DNA of 64,000 nt from JBEDUK01 sp963781595. Lineage in GTDB: Bacteria; Actinomycetota; UBA4738. The stretch covers positions 2,666,001 to 2,730,000 of the forward strand of contig CAWAGG010000006.1 of the NCBI GenBank assembly GCA_963781595.1. The letters are read 5' to 3'. Positions 1 through 8,349 of the stretch are shown one piece after another. The notes under the pieces were generated by a model. That model was not told the DNA's origin, did no database searches, and saw only the letters and a list, made by a program, of their open reading frames with translations. A program made the position numbers and the translations under genes. How positions within the stretch are numbered: position 1 is the stretch's first letter; each line of letters opens with the position of its first letter.

Positions 1-1
1 C

Positions 2-208
2 GCGGCGCTGTGGGATGCCTACGGACACGAGCTCGAGCGCGCGTTCGCGTCGCTCGGCCACGGCCGGTGCCTGGTCGCCCTCGGCCGGGTCGACGAGGCC
101 GTCGCGCCCCTGCAGGAGGCGCTCGGCGGCTTCGAGCGACTCCGCGCGAACCCGGCGATCGCGGCCGTCGAGCGGGTGCGCCGAACCGCCGCCGCGGTTC
201 GCGGCTGA
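2..208 (+). CDS. C-terminal end of a TPR-repeat protein (partial)
   Basis: Only the last 68 codons are present, read in frame from base 2 to the TGA at 206-208. The segment contains a TPR-like helix pair with GHGRCLVALGRVDEAVAPL followed by LQEALGGFERLRANP, the form seen at the C-termini of large bacterial adenylate-cyclase/ATPase or LuxR-type regulators that end in TPR arrays. The catalytic or DNA-binding part lies outside the window, so the exact role cannot be given. The next gene begins 42 bp downstream on the same strand. Confidence 0.5.
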   Translation, partial: AALWDAYGHELERAFASLGHGRCLVALGRVDEAVAPLQEALGGFERLRANPAIAAVERVRRTAAAVRG

Positions 209-249
209 TCGCCGGCCCCGCCGTGTCGCGCGTGTGGTTGGATACGCGC

Positions 250-705
250 ATGTCCGACCCGCCCGATGCCGACGACCGGCCCGCGTTGGCGGCGATCCGG
301 GCCGCGGTCGAGGCGATCGCGCCTGCCTTCGACGGACGCCCGGGCGGGCTGGACGTCGGCGCGGACCGTCACGTCGTTGAGCAGCTCGACCTCGCGCTGC
401 CGGGGTTCGTCGACATGATCGGGATGCTGCTGGACGCGTACGCGAGCGACGTCCGCGCCGGCGCGTCGATGGCCGACCTGACGCTCGACGAACGCGGCGA
501 GGTCATGCGCGCGCTCGCCGGCGAGGAGGAGCAGGATCCGCGCGACATCGTCGATGCGCTGTTCGTCTTCACGCTCGGCGCCATGTACTCGGAATGGTCG
601 GGCTACGACCGAGACGCGCGGCGGCTGAGCCCGCCCGCGGCGTGGACGCGCGTCGGCTACCACGGCCCGGTCGACGGCGTCGCGGCGTACCGCGATGGTC
701 GCTGA
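250..705 (+). CDS. Gluconate 2-dehydrogenase subunit 3-like small subunit
   Basis: A 151-residue protein placed directly before a GMC-family flavoprotein. The C-terminal stretch with YSEWSGYDRD, then AWTRVGYHGPVDG, resembles the Gluconate_2-dh3 family, small subunits that pair with GMC dehydrogenases and help their export or electron transfer. No Tat signal is visible in this copy, so export is uncertain. The ATG at 250 was chosen because the upstream extension is low-complexity Arg/Pro/Ala, an out-of-frame shadow of the preceding gene. Its 3' end lies within 20 bp of the GMC start, implying one transcript. Family assignment is by motif likeness only. Confidence 0.6.
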   Translation: MSDPPDADDRPALAAIRAAVEAIAPAFDGRPGGLDVGADRHVVEQLDLALPGFVDMIGMLLDAYASDVRAGASMADLTLDERGEVMRALAGEEEQDPRDIVDALFVFTLGAMYSEWSGYDRDARRLSPPAAWTRVGYHGPVDGVAAYRDGR

Positions 706-724
706 GGAGAGGGGCGAACCGCGC

Positions 725-2362
725 GTGGAAGCACCCGACGCGATCGTCGTCGGCGCCGGCGCCGGCGGGCCGGTCGTCGCGAAGGAGCTGGCCGAGCGCG
801 GGGTTCGCGTGCTGATGCTCGAAGCCGGCCCGTGGAACGACCCCGACCACGACTACACGCGCCTCGAGGACGACATGGGCGGCATCATGGACGGCCGGTT
901 CCGGTGGGGACCGGCGGACCGTTCGGCGCCGCCGTGGGGCCGTCGGCGCGAGGGCGCGGGGCTGATCCTGCAGTGCGCGGGCGTCGGCGGGACGACCCAG
1001 CACTACAACGCGATCTCGCCTCGGATGTACCCGTCGGGGATCGATGACGACTGGCCGATCGCGTACGAGGACCTGATCCCGTACTACGAAGGGGTCGAGA
1101 CCTTCCTACCCGTAAGGCTGGTTGACGACCTGGCGACGAAAGACGCGCTGTTCGCCGAGGGCTGCGAGCGGATCGGCCTGGAGCGGAGCGAGTCCACGTA
1201 CGTGACGAAGGACATGTGGCGCCCGTCCCACAACGCGATCCTGCCGATCGCCCGGATGACGCCGGGAGGGTCGCTCGCATGGCCGGATGTCGAGGGCTGC
1301 ACGATGTGCGGCCACTGCTTCGAGGGGTGCCCGAACCCACGCGGGGCGCCGGTCGAACGGAAGGCGAAGCGCTCGACGAACGTGTCGTACGTGCCGGCGG
1401 CCGTCGCGACCGGGCACTGCGAGGTCGTGCCGAACGCGTTCGCCACGGCCGTGCTCTTCGACGGCGGCGGTGGTGGCGGCGGAGGAGGAGGCCGTGGCTC
1501 GAACCGCCCGGCGCGGGTCCGCGGCGTGCGCTGGCGCGACACGGTCACGGGCGACGTGCACGAGGCCGAGGCTCCCGTCGTGGTTCTGGCGGGCGGCTCG
1601 ATCGAGTCGCCGCGCCTGTGGCTGAACTCCGGGCTGCCGAACGCACACGACGTCGTCGGCCGGTACCTCACGAGCCACGCGCAGGACTTCGTGACCGGAC
1701 TGTTCGACCGCGAGGTGCACCCCGACGTCGGGCAGGTGACGATGGCTCGCGCCGACTTCCCCGGCTACGGGACGCTCTGGAGCCAGGGGTTCGGCCCGCA
1801 GGCGTTCGCGATCGTCCTGATGGGCGCCGGCCAGGGCTTCTGGGACGAACCGACCCGGGGCGAGCCGTGGGACTTCGCGGGGCGCGCGTACGGCGCGGAC
1901 GCGTTGCGGAAGGTCGACGAGTACCATCGTTCGCTGTCCGTGGTGGTCTGCGTGGACGACCAGGCCGAGACGACGAACCGCGTCGCGCTGGTCGACGACT
2001 GGGCCCCCGACGAGCACGGCGCGCTTCCTCGGGTCGTGTACCGGCCCAGCGCGACCTCGTGGGACCGCCAGCACTGGCTCGCACGGAAGGCCGCGGAGAT
2101 CCTGCGGGCCGCCGGGGCACGCGAGGTGCACCGCACGAACATGCAGCCGCTGTTCACGCACATCATGTCCACGATGCGGATGGGGCGCGATCCGGCGACG
2201 AGCGTCTGCGACCCCGACGGCCAGGCGCACGAGGTCGAGGGGCTGTTCGTCGGCGACACGTCGGCGCTGCCGAACGCGATCGGTGGGCCGAACCCGACGC
2301 TCACCGCGCAGGCGCTCGCAGCGCGCACCGCGGACCGCATCGCCGAACTCCGGTTCGCCTGA
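725..2362 (+). CDS. GMC-family FAD-dependent oxidoreductase with ferredoxin-like Cys motif
   Basis: Large flavoprotein subunit of a two-component dehydrogenase that oxidises an alcohol or sugar-type substrate. The N-terminus has the FAD dinucleotide fold (AIVVGAGAGGPVVAKEL), and the C-terminus has the GMC catalytic region THIMSTMRMG followed by GDTSALPNAIGGPNPTLTAQ. Unusually, near residues 192-202 it carries CTMCGHCFEGCP, the four-Cys spacing of a ferredoxin-type cluster, and later a run of ten glycines. The GTG at 725 is preferred because GAGGAGAGGGG precedes it; an ATG at 695 is in frame but has no Shine-Dalgarno and would overlap the small-subunit gene by 11 bp. Substrate unknown. Confidence 0.8.
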   Translation: MEAPDAIVVGAGAGGPVVAKELAERGVRVLMLEAGPWNDPDHDYTRLEDDMGGIMDGRFRWGPADRSAPPWGRRREGAGLILQCAGVGGTTQHYNAISPRMYPSGIDDDWPIAYEDLIPYYEGVETFLPVRLVDDLATKDALFAEGCERIGLERSESTYVTKDMWRPSHNAILPIARMTPGGSLAWPDVEGCTMCGHCFEGCPNPRGAPVERKAKRSTNVSYVPAAVATGHCEVVPNAFATAVLFDGGGGGGGGGGRGSNRPARVRGVRWRDTVTGDVHEAEAPVVVLAGGSIESPRLWLNSGLPNAHDVVGRYLTSHAQDFVTGLFDREVHPDVGQVTMARADFPGYGTLWSQGFGPQAFAIVLMGAGQGFWDEPTRGEPWDFAGRAYGADALRKVDEYHRSLSVVVCVDDQAETTNRVALVDDWAPDEHGALPRVVYRPSATSWDRQHWLARKAAEILRAAGAREVHRTNMQPLFTHIMSTMRMGRDPATSVCDPDGQAHEVEGLFVGDTSALPNAIGGPNPTLTAQALAARTADRIAELRFA

Positions 2363-2387
2363 GGCGATCCGGCGTCTCGCATCCTGC

Positions 2388-3497
2388 CTATCGGTCGAAC
2401 ACCACCACCGACCTGATGGCGGTCCCGGCGCGCATGTCGTCGAACGCGGCTTCGACGTCCTCCAGGCCGACCCGCTTCGTCACCATCGCGTCGAGGTCCA
2501 GCTGGCCGTTCAGGTAGTACCGCGCGAGCTGGGGGAAGTCCGACTGCGGGATCGTGTCGCCACCGTGACTGACCCGGAGCGTGATCTTGTTCTCGAACAC
2601 CCCGAGCTTCGGATCCCCCAGATCGAACGTCGCCATCGCGCCCTCGGCCTGGACGCCGACCATGGTGGCGGTCCCGGCGAACGCGAGCATCCGCACCATC
2701 TGCTCCACCGGCTCGGGGCGGCCCGTCGCCTCGAAGGCGAAGTCGACGCCCTTGCCGCCGGTGAGCTCGCGGACCGCCTCGACGGCGTCGGCCACCGAGG
2801 CGTCGACGACGTCGGTCGCGCCGAACTGCGTCGCCCAGCCCAGCTTCTGAGGCGCCACGTCGACCGCGACGATCCGTCCCGCGTTCGCGATCCTCGCCCC
2901 GGCGATCACCGACAGGCCGACGCCCCCGCACCCGATCACCGCCACCGTCGCGCCCGGCCAGACCGGCGTGGTGTTCAAGGGCGCCCCGGCCCCGGTCGAG
3001 ACACCGCACGCCAGGAGGCAGGCGCTCTCCATCGGCATCCCCTCGGGGAGCCTCACGGCCTGCGCGGCGTGCACGACCGTCCGCTCGGTGAACGTGCCCG
3101 TGCGGAGCGTCGGGGCCAGCGCCGCGCCGTCCGAGGCCCGGTGCATCCGTCGCTTCGCCCGGAGGTGTGACTCGCAACGCCGCACGTCGCCGCGACAGCA
3201 ATGCCCGCACCGACCGCACGGTGCGCGCCACGCGATCACCACGGCATCGCCGGGCGCGACGTCCCTGACGTTCGCGCCCACCTCCTCGACGATGCCGGCG
3301 CCCTCGTGACCCAGCAGGATCGGGAACGGCAGTCCCCAGCCGCCGCTGCGCTTCACGTGCAGGTCGGTGTGGCAGACGCCGCTCGCCGCGATCGCGACGA
3401 CGACCTCTTCGGGACCGGGATCGTCGAGCGTGATGTCCTCGACCGAGACATCCTCACCAGGAGCGTTCAGCAATGCGGCGCGCGCGGTTCGTGCCAT
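2388..3497 (-). CDS. Zinc-dependent alcohol dehydrogenase (class III-like MDR family)
   Basis: A 369-residue medium-chain dehydrogenase that oxidises alcohols, or aldehyde-thiol adducts, with NAD. Catalytic zinc ligands are visible as GVCHTDLH (Cys42) and GHEGAG (His64-Glu65). The structural zinc lobe is C94-x2-C97-x2-C100-x7-C108. The coenzyme fold reads AVIGCGGVGLSV. Closest in style to the NDMA-dependent and S-(hydroxymethyl)thiol dehydrogenases of actinobacteria, which matters because a mycothiol ligase gene lies nearby. A purine-rich GGGGGAGGGG stands upstream of the ATG, and a possible -10 (TACGAT, complement of 3540-3545) lies about 45 bp before it. Its 3' end converges with the GMC gene. 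Confidence 0.85.
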   Translation of the reverse strand: MARTARAALLNAPGEDVSVEDITLDDPGPEEVVVAIAASGVCHTDLHVKRSGGWGLPFPILLGHEGAGIVEEVGANVRDVAPGDAVVIAWRAPCGRCGHCCRGDVRRCESHLRAKRRMHRASDGAALAPTLRTGTFTERTVVHAAQAVRLPEGMPMESACLLACGVSTGAGAPLNTTPVWPGATVAVIGCGGVGLSVIAGARIANAGRIVAVDVAPQKLGWATQFGATDVVDASVADAVEAVRELTGGKGVDFAFEATGRPEPVEQMVRMLAFAGTATMVGVQAEGAMATFDLGDPKLGVFENKITLRVSHGGDTIPQSDFPQLARYYLNGQLDLDAMVTKRVGLEDVEAAFDDMRAGTAIRSVVVFDR

Positions 3498-3582
3498 CGT
3501 GGAACCCCTCCCCCATCGTTCGCGAGCGGATCGGGCGCCATCGTATGCGACCCCTGCGCGACACGGCCGTGCGTGACCCGGC

Positions 3583-5088
3583 TCAGATCTCGGCGGCCGC
3601 CTGCGCGCCGGTCCGGACGGCGCCCTCCATGTACCCCTGCGCGTTGTACGAGGTGTGTTCGCCGCAGAAGTGCACGTTGCCCTCGCGGCGGCGTTCGATC
3701 CCGGAGAACCCCGTGTACTGCCCGAGGCCCCAGTACGAATACGCGCCGAGGTGCCAGGGGTCGGCCGCCCACCAGTCCTGGTACGCCCTCCCGTTGAACG
3801 CGCCGGTGATCCCGGGGAAGACGGGCTCGAGCGCGTTCAGCGTGGCCTCGACGCGCGATGTCGGCGCGATCCCGTGGACCGGGCCGCCCAACGACGCGCC
3901 GAACGAGCCGCCCGGGAAGTCGATCAGGAGGCCCGCGGCGCCCGGCTGGTCGATCCCCTCGTCCCAGGCGGTGAACGCGCCCGTGTCCGTGTAGGTCGTC
4001 CCGTCGTACCCGAGCCCGTGCCACATCGGGGTCGTGAACTGGAGGTGGATCTTCGCGTTCGTGCCCATGCCCATCGTGGTGATCGCGCGCATCTTCAGGG
4101 CCGAGAACCCGGCGCGCGTGAGGTCCACGGACCGGAGGGTGGAGAACGGCAACGCCAGGACGACGTGATCCGCGACCACGTCGTCGGTCGCGCCTGCCGC
4201 GGTCTCGAACGTGCAGACGTAGGCGCCGTCACCCCTCGCGCGAAGCGCCACGAGGGCACGACCGCGGCGCACGGCCCCGTGGGGCAGCGCCTCGACCAAT
4301 CCGGCGACCACCTGGTCGTTCCCGCCAACCACGTGCCATCTCTCGTCGGTGCCGGCGAGGGGGTTCAGGTGCCCCCTCGGGTTGTCCGCGAGCAGGTAGA
4401 TCAGGTTCAGCGCGGGCTGGTCCTCGGGATCCCCGCCGTACTCGGACACGACGTTCTGGAGCATGAGCGCGCCGAACCGACCCGTGGAGCCGCCGTCGAC
4501 GTTCGCGTCCAGCCACGCGGGCACGGGCGTGCGATCCAGCTCGACGCCGGCATCGGTGTGTCGGTCGAACCGCTGCGGCCACGGCGCCGCCTTCGCCGCC
4601 TTCCGGAACGCCGGGTACGCGTCGAACCAGTCGGCGTTCGCCTGCGCGTACGTGTAGACGCCCCCGTCGACGAAGTACACGTCCTTCGTACCCTTCGGGT
4701 ACCGGTTCACGTCCGCGAGATCCAGCCCCAGCTGGGCGACCAGGCGCCGCATCGCACGATGTTCGCTGGAGACGAACTGACCGCCCTGTTCGACTAGCTG
4801 GCCGTCGGAGAAGAAGCCGCGGAGGGTCCGGCACCGCCCCCCGACCGCGTCCGGGGCCTCGTAGATCGTCGAGACGAGCCCGCGTTCGGTCCAGAGCCGG
4901 TGGGCGCATCGCAGGCCCGCGAGCCCGGCGCCGACGATCGCGATCCGCGGCTGACCCTCGAGGTCCGAACGGGACGGCTCGGCGCGCGACGGCACCGGGC
5001 GGAGCGCGCCCGTCACCGCCAGCCCCGCGCCAGCCGCGCCGACCGCCCTGAGGAAGCCCCGTCGTCCGATCCGTCGCGTGCCGTTCAC
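3583..5088 (-). CDS. Tat-exported flavin monoamine oxidase
   Basis: A 501-residue FAD amine oxidase that oxidatively deaminates an amine, probably outside the membrane. The N-terminus is a twin-arginine signal (GRRGFLRAVGAAGAG, then a hydrophobic stretch ending near ALRPVPSRAEP). After it come the FAD-binding IAIVGAGLAGLRCAHRL and VGGRCRT, and at the C-terminus the FAD-contacting HFCGEHTS and GYMEGAVRTGAQAA. The GTG at 5088 was chosen because it begins the signal peptide; the longer open frame runs back across the neighbouring acetyltransferase. A TATCCT box 8 bp upstream of the GTG suggests a leaderless transcript. The exact amine is unknown. Confidence 0.85.
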   Translation of the reverse strand: MNGTRRIGRRGFLRAVGAAGAGLAVTGALRPVPSRAEPSRSDLEGQPRIAIVGAGLAGLRCAHRLWTERGLVSTIYEAPDAVGGRCRTLRGFFSDGQLVEQGGQFVSSEHRAMRRLVAQLGLDLADVNRYPKGTKDVYFVDGGVYTYAQANADWFDAYPAFRKAAKAAPWPQRFDRHTDAGVELDRTPVPAWLDANVDGGSTGRFGALMLQNVVSEYGGDPEDQPALNLIYLLADNPRGHLNPLAGTDERWHVVGGNDQVVAGLVEALPHGAVRRGRALVALRARGDGAYVCTFETAAGATDDVVADHVVLALPFSTLRSVDLTRAGFSALKMRAITTMGMGTNAKIHLQFTTPMWHGLGYDGTTYTDTGAFTAWDEGIDQPGAAGLLIDFPGGSFGASLGGPVHGIAPTSRVEATLNALEPVFPGITGAFNGRAYQDWWAADPWHLGAYSYWGLGQYTGFSGIERRREGNVHFCGEHTSYNAQGYMEGAVRTGAQAAAEI

Positions 5089-5096
5089 CGACGCGC

Positions 5097-5102
5097 AGGA
5101 TA
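5097..5102 (-). promoter_or_regulatory. -10 box (TATCCT) for the amine oxidase gene, probable leaderless start
   Basis: Read on the minus strand this is TATCCT, 8 bp from the GTG at 5088, so transcription would start at or next to the start codon. No Shine-Dalgarno and no clear -35 are seen. The same hexamer at the same distance occurs before mshC, glcD and the AlkA-type gene. Confidence 0.5.
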
Positions 5103-5161
5103 GCCGCGCGACGGCGCCCACGCGTGGGGGCGAGGGCGAGGACGTCGCGCGCGACCGTAGG

Positions 5162-5722
5162 ATGCCGGTCGACATGCCCGACGACGAGGTCACGCTGCGC
5201 GAGGTCACGCTGCGCGAGGTCACGCTGCGCGAGGTCACGCTGCGCGAGGTCACGCTGCGCGAGGTCACGCTGCGCGAGGTCACGAAGGACACGGTCCGCG
5301 CGATCTGCCGCCTGGAGGTCACGCCCGAGCAGCGGCATTTCGTCGCACCCAACGCCGTGTCGATCGCCGAGGCGTACTTCGAACCGAAGGCCTGGTTCCG
5401 CGCGGTGTACGCAGGCGATGAGCCTGTCGGATTCCTGATGCTCTTCGACGATCCGGGCGGAGACGGCCGCGAGCCCGAGTTCTTCCTCTGGCGCCTGATG
5501 ATCGCCGCCCCGTTCCAGGACAAGGGCTACGGCCGGCGGACCCTCGAGCTGCTCGTCGACCAGGTGCGCGGTCGGCCGGGCGCCACGCACCTGATGACCA
5601 GCTGCGTCCCGGCCTCCGAGGGCGGGCCCGAGCCCTTCTACCTGGGGTTCGGCTTCGAGCCGACCGGTGAGATCGACGACGGCGAGCTCGTCCTGCGGCT
5701 CGCGCTCGATCACGCCCACTGA
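5162..5722 (+). CDS. GNAT acetyltransferase with sixfold VTLRE repeat at its N-terminus
   Basis: A 186-residue GNAT-family N-acetyltransferase. The acetyl-CoA-binding region is visible as LMIAAPFQDKGYGRRTLELL and the C-terminal strand as FYLGFGFEPTGE, similar to spermine/spermidine-type acetyltransferases. The N-terminal first strand (VTLREVT) is multiplied: six perfect 15-bp units encode EVTLR before the normal fold begins at VTKDTVRAICRLEV. ATG 5162 or ATG 5174 may be the start; a TAGGAT box at 5158-5163 would favour 5174 with a nearly leaderless message. Divergent from the amine oxidase, so a polyamine link is possible but inferred. Confidence 0.8.
   Translation: MPVDMPDDEVTLREVTLREVTLREVTLREVTLREVTLREVTKDTVRAICRLEVTPEQRHFVAPNAVSIAEAYFEPKAWFRAVYAGDEPVGFLMLFDDPGGDGREPEFFLWRLMIAAPFQDKGYGRRTLELLVDQVRGRPGATHLMTSCVPASEGGPEPFYLGFGFEPTGEIDDGELVLRLALDHAH
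5186..5284 (+). repeat. 15-bp in-frame tandem repeat, six perfect copies plus 9 bp
   Basis: The unit GAGGTCACGCTGCGC is repeated six times without a mismatch from 5186 to 5275, followed by the first nine bases of a seventh copy to 5284. It encodes (EVTLR)6-EVT at the start of the GNAT protein. Perfect identity at synonymous positions means the expansion is recent or homogenised, unlike the rest of the gene. Confidence 0.97.
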
Positions 5723-5759
5723 GCCCGGCGCCGTGGATCTGCCGATCGACCGGCCGCGG

Positions 5760-6592
5760 TCAGTGGCACGCGGCGAGCGTTCGCGCGTAGAACCTCGCGT
5801 AGTCCGAGAGGTGGTCGCGCCAGTACCCCGTGTCGTGCCCGCCCGGCCACGTGTGGAACGTGACCTGGCCACCGGCCCGCCGCAGGTACGTCGCGATCTG
5901 CCCGTCGTTCGGACGGAACCCGTCCGAGCTCCCCACGTCGATCCACACGGGGGTGTCGCCGTACGGATGCGCGGCCGTCCTCGCGTAGCCGAAGACGTCG
6001 TGACGGGAGACGTCCGCCGCGTCGTCGAACGCCACCGGGTTCGTCCGCCCCGCGCTCGGCCACACGGCGGCCGAGTGCGCCCCGATCGCGCAGAAGCGTC
6101 CGGGCCACAGGCGCGCCACGTCGAGCGCCCCGAAGCCGCCCATCGACACGCCACCGATCGCGACGCGCCGGGGATCGGCGTGGAGCAGCCGCGCGGCCCG
6201 CGGGATCAGCTCGCGGACGAGCGAGGTGCCCCAGCGGCCCGAGGCCCGGTCGTGCCAGTAGCTGTCCGAGCCGCCGTTCGCCAGAACGATCGCCGGTGCG
6301 TCGGCGCCGCGTCCTCGATCATCGTGATGCCCGCGTTGACCCCGCTCTCCGGCGTGCCGTTGCGGCCGTGGAGGAAGACCAGGAGCGCGGGCGGCCGGCC
6401 GGACCGAGCCCCGGGCGGCACGAGCCCGACCTCCGGGAGGTCGCGGCCCACCAGCGAACTGTGCAGGACGAACCGTACGATCGTGATGCCCGCCGACGAT
6501 GCCCGGACGTCTGCCGACGGCCCCCCGCACGCCGCCAGCGGGATCGCGATCAGCATCGCCGACGCGGCCGCGAGGACCGACCGGAGGCTCAC
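5760..6592 (-). CDS. Secreted alpha/beta-hydrolase (esterase-like), broken by a -1 frameshift
   Basis: A predicted lipoprotein or secreted esterase. The N-terminal part, read from GTG 6592, has a hydrophobic signal ending in a lipobox-like AIPLAACGG and then LLVFLHGRNGTPESGVNAGI. The C-terminal part has the nucleophile elbow GGVSMGGFGAL, the acid region WIDVGSSDGF and histidine TWPGGHDTGYW. The two parts are in different frames: one base is missing near 6300-6312, and the 833-bp total becomes a multiple of three with one added. The GTG overlaps the upstream GNAT stop as GTGA, so it is the last gene of the BHMT operon. Sequencing error or recent inactivation cannot be separated here. Confidence 0.75.
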
Positions 6593-7155
6593 GCGTCGAT
6601 CAGCCGGACCGACGGGAGCTCGAGGCCCGCGGGCGGCCACGCCGTTCGGTCGATCGCATGGTACACCTGCCGAGCTCCGTAGAACTCGACCTCCCCCTGG
6701 AACGCCATGCCGCAGCGCTCCATCACCGCGCGGGACCGCACGTTGTCGGGCTTCGTCATGCTGAAGATGCGCTCGAGGCCGGCGCGTTCGAAGCCGAACC
6801 AGAGGCTCGCCTTCGCCCCCTCGGTCGCGTAGCCGTGCCCCCAAGCCGAACGCTGGAGCGTCCAGCCGACCTCCACCTTGTGCTCGTCGACCGGCCAGTC
6901 GGGGTGGAACATCAGGCCGACGCGGCCGATCAGCTCGCCCGTCTCCCTGACCACGGTCGCGAACATGCCGTAGCCCAGGATCTCCCACCGCGCGCTCATC
7001 CGCCCCACGCTGAACGCCGTTGTCGCGAGGTCGGCAGGCTCCGCGTCGAGCCAGCGCATCACCTCCGGGTCGCCGTAGGCGCGGTGCAGGTCGACCCAGT
7101 CGCCCGCGCGCCACTGGCGGAGCAGGAGCCGGTCGGTCTCCATCGCGACGCTCAC
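6589..7155 (-). CDS. GNAT acetyltransferase (RimJ/RimL-like)
   Basis: A 188-residue acetyltransferase of the RimJ/RimL type, which acetylates protein N-termini or small amines. Visible marks are the typical beginning METDRLLLRQW, the acetyl-CoA loop VGWTLQRSAWGHGYATEGAKA, and KPDNVRSRAVMERCGM. The GTG at 7155 was chosen because it overlaps the stop of the preceding oxidase gene as GTGA; an in-frame ATG lies at 7143. Its own stop overlaps the esterase start in the same way. The substrate is not predictable. Confidence 0.8.
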   Translation of the reverse strand: MSVAMETDRLLLRQWRAGDWVDLHRAYGDPEVMRWLDAEPADLATTAFSVGRMSARWEILGYGMFATVVRETGELIGRVGLMFHPDWPVDEHKVEVGWTLQRSAWGHGYATEGAKASLWFGFERAGLERIFSMTKPDNVRSRAVMERCGMAFQGEVEFYGARQVYHAIDRTAWPPAGLELPSVRLIDA

Positions 7156-8342
7156 ACCAGGAACGCCTTCGGCGGATCCGCCATCGTCAGGATCGGGCGA
7201 TCGACCCGGAAGGCGTCGAGGTCGCCCGCCGCCCGGCCACCGACGGCAAGGTCCGCCAGCGTCCGGCCGAACCACGACGCGAACTTGAACCCGTGCGCTG
7301 CGCCGAGCGCGACCAGCGCGTTCGGATGCGCGGGGACGCGGTCCACGACGAAGTCCCGGTCGGGCGTCATCGTGTACAGGCAGCTCTTCACCAGCAGCGG
7401 CGGCCCCGAGGCGTCCGGCAGGTGCCGTTCGACGAACCTCGTCACCCGCTCGTATGCGGGGGGGTCGACGTCGAACGTCCGCGTGTCGGCCGTGACCTCC
7501 CGGCCCCCCACGTCCTGCGCGGCCTTCGGGCCGGGTTCGCCGAACGCCGGGAACCCGTAGAACGACGGGTCGTCCATCCAGATCCAGACCGGGAACCGCT
7601 CGGGCGCGAACGCGAGGCGGTCGCGAGCGTCGAAGTAGATCACCTGCTCCTGTGTAACGGTGAGCGGCAGGCGGAGGTCGAACCCGGCCACGATCTCGTT
7701 CGTCCACGCGTCGGCGGCGATCACGACCGAGCCGCACCGGATGCGCCCGCCGTCGGTCACGACCCCGATCTCCCCGCCGACGTCGCGCACGTCGAGCACG
7801 CGGGTCCGGTCGCGAAGCGTCGCTCCGTGCATCACCGCCAGGCGCCGGTGGGCCGCGTTGCACGCCGACGCCGGCGCGATGCCCGTATCGGCTTGGTGCA
7901 GCACCCGCACCTCGTCGGTGAGCCCGCTCCACTGCGGCCACCGCCGCATCGCTTCGAACCCGTCGAGCACCTCGAACGGCACCCCGCACGCGCGCATGCT
8001 GTCCTCGTAGTCCGCGGACGGGATCGCGCCGTCCGGGGGGAACAGGTCGATCCCGCCGGTCCGCACGATCAGCGGCTCGCCCAGGTCGGCTTCGACCTCC
8101 GCCCAGGCCTCGTACGCGGCCGCCGCGAGCCGAACGTACGCCCGCGTGTGGTACGAGCGCCGGATGATCCGCGAGTGGTCCTCGGACGCGCCGTTCGGGT
8201 GACCCAGCTCGAACCGCTCGAGCCCAAGCACGCGCCCGGCCCCCGGCGTGCGCGAGAGCCAGTAGGCGGCGGCGCTGCCGATCCCGCCCAGGCCGACGAC
8301 GACGTGGTCGAACTCGCGCGGGGCGCTCACGCGGGCCCTCAC
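7152..8342 (-). CDS. Monomeric sarcosine oxidase-like FAD oxidoreductase (DAO family)
   Basis: A 396-residue flavoprotein that oxidises N-methyl amino acids such as sarcosine, giving formaldehyde and hydrogen peroxide. The FAD fold is HVVVGLGGIGSAAAYWLS. The segment GHPNGASEDHSRIIRRSYH matches the signature of monomeric sarcosine/N-methyltryptophan oxidases. The C-terminus has the VALGAAHGFKFA flavin-attachment region, but the usual Cys of the covalent flavin link is not obvious there. It starts 7 bp after the BHMT-like gene and overlaps the next GNAT by 4 bp, so these genes are translationally coupled. The partnership points to betaine, dimethylglycine or sarcosine breakdown. Confidence 0.8.
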   Translation of the reverse strand: MRARVSAPREFDHVVVGLGGIGSAAAYWLSRTPGAGRVLGLERFELGHPNGASEDHSRIIRRSYHTRAYVRLAAAAYEAWAEVEADLGEPLIVRTGGIDLFPPDGAIPSADYEDSMRACGVPFEVLDGFEAMRRWPQWSGLTDEVRVLHQADTGIAPASACNAAHRRLAVMHGATLRDRTRVLDVRDVGGEIGVVTDGGRIRCGSVVIAADAWTNEIVAGFDLRLPLTVTQEQVIYFDARDRLAFAPERFPVWIWMDDPSFYGFPAFGEPGPKAAQDVGGREVTADTRTFDVDPPAYERVTRFVERHLPDASGPPLLVKSCLYTMTPDRDFVVDRVPAHPNALVALGAAHGFKFASWFGRTLADLAVGGRAAGDLDAFRVDRPILTMADPPKAFLV

Positions 8343-8349
8343 CCGGTCG

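Noticed and set aside
4229..6154. A 641-codon minus-strand open frame across amine oxidase, GNAT and esterase genes
   Set aside because: It is low-complexity Arg/Gly/Pro and reads through three recognised genes in other frames. High GC removes stop codons, so long shadow frames are expected.
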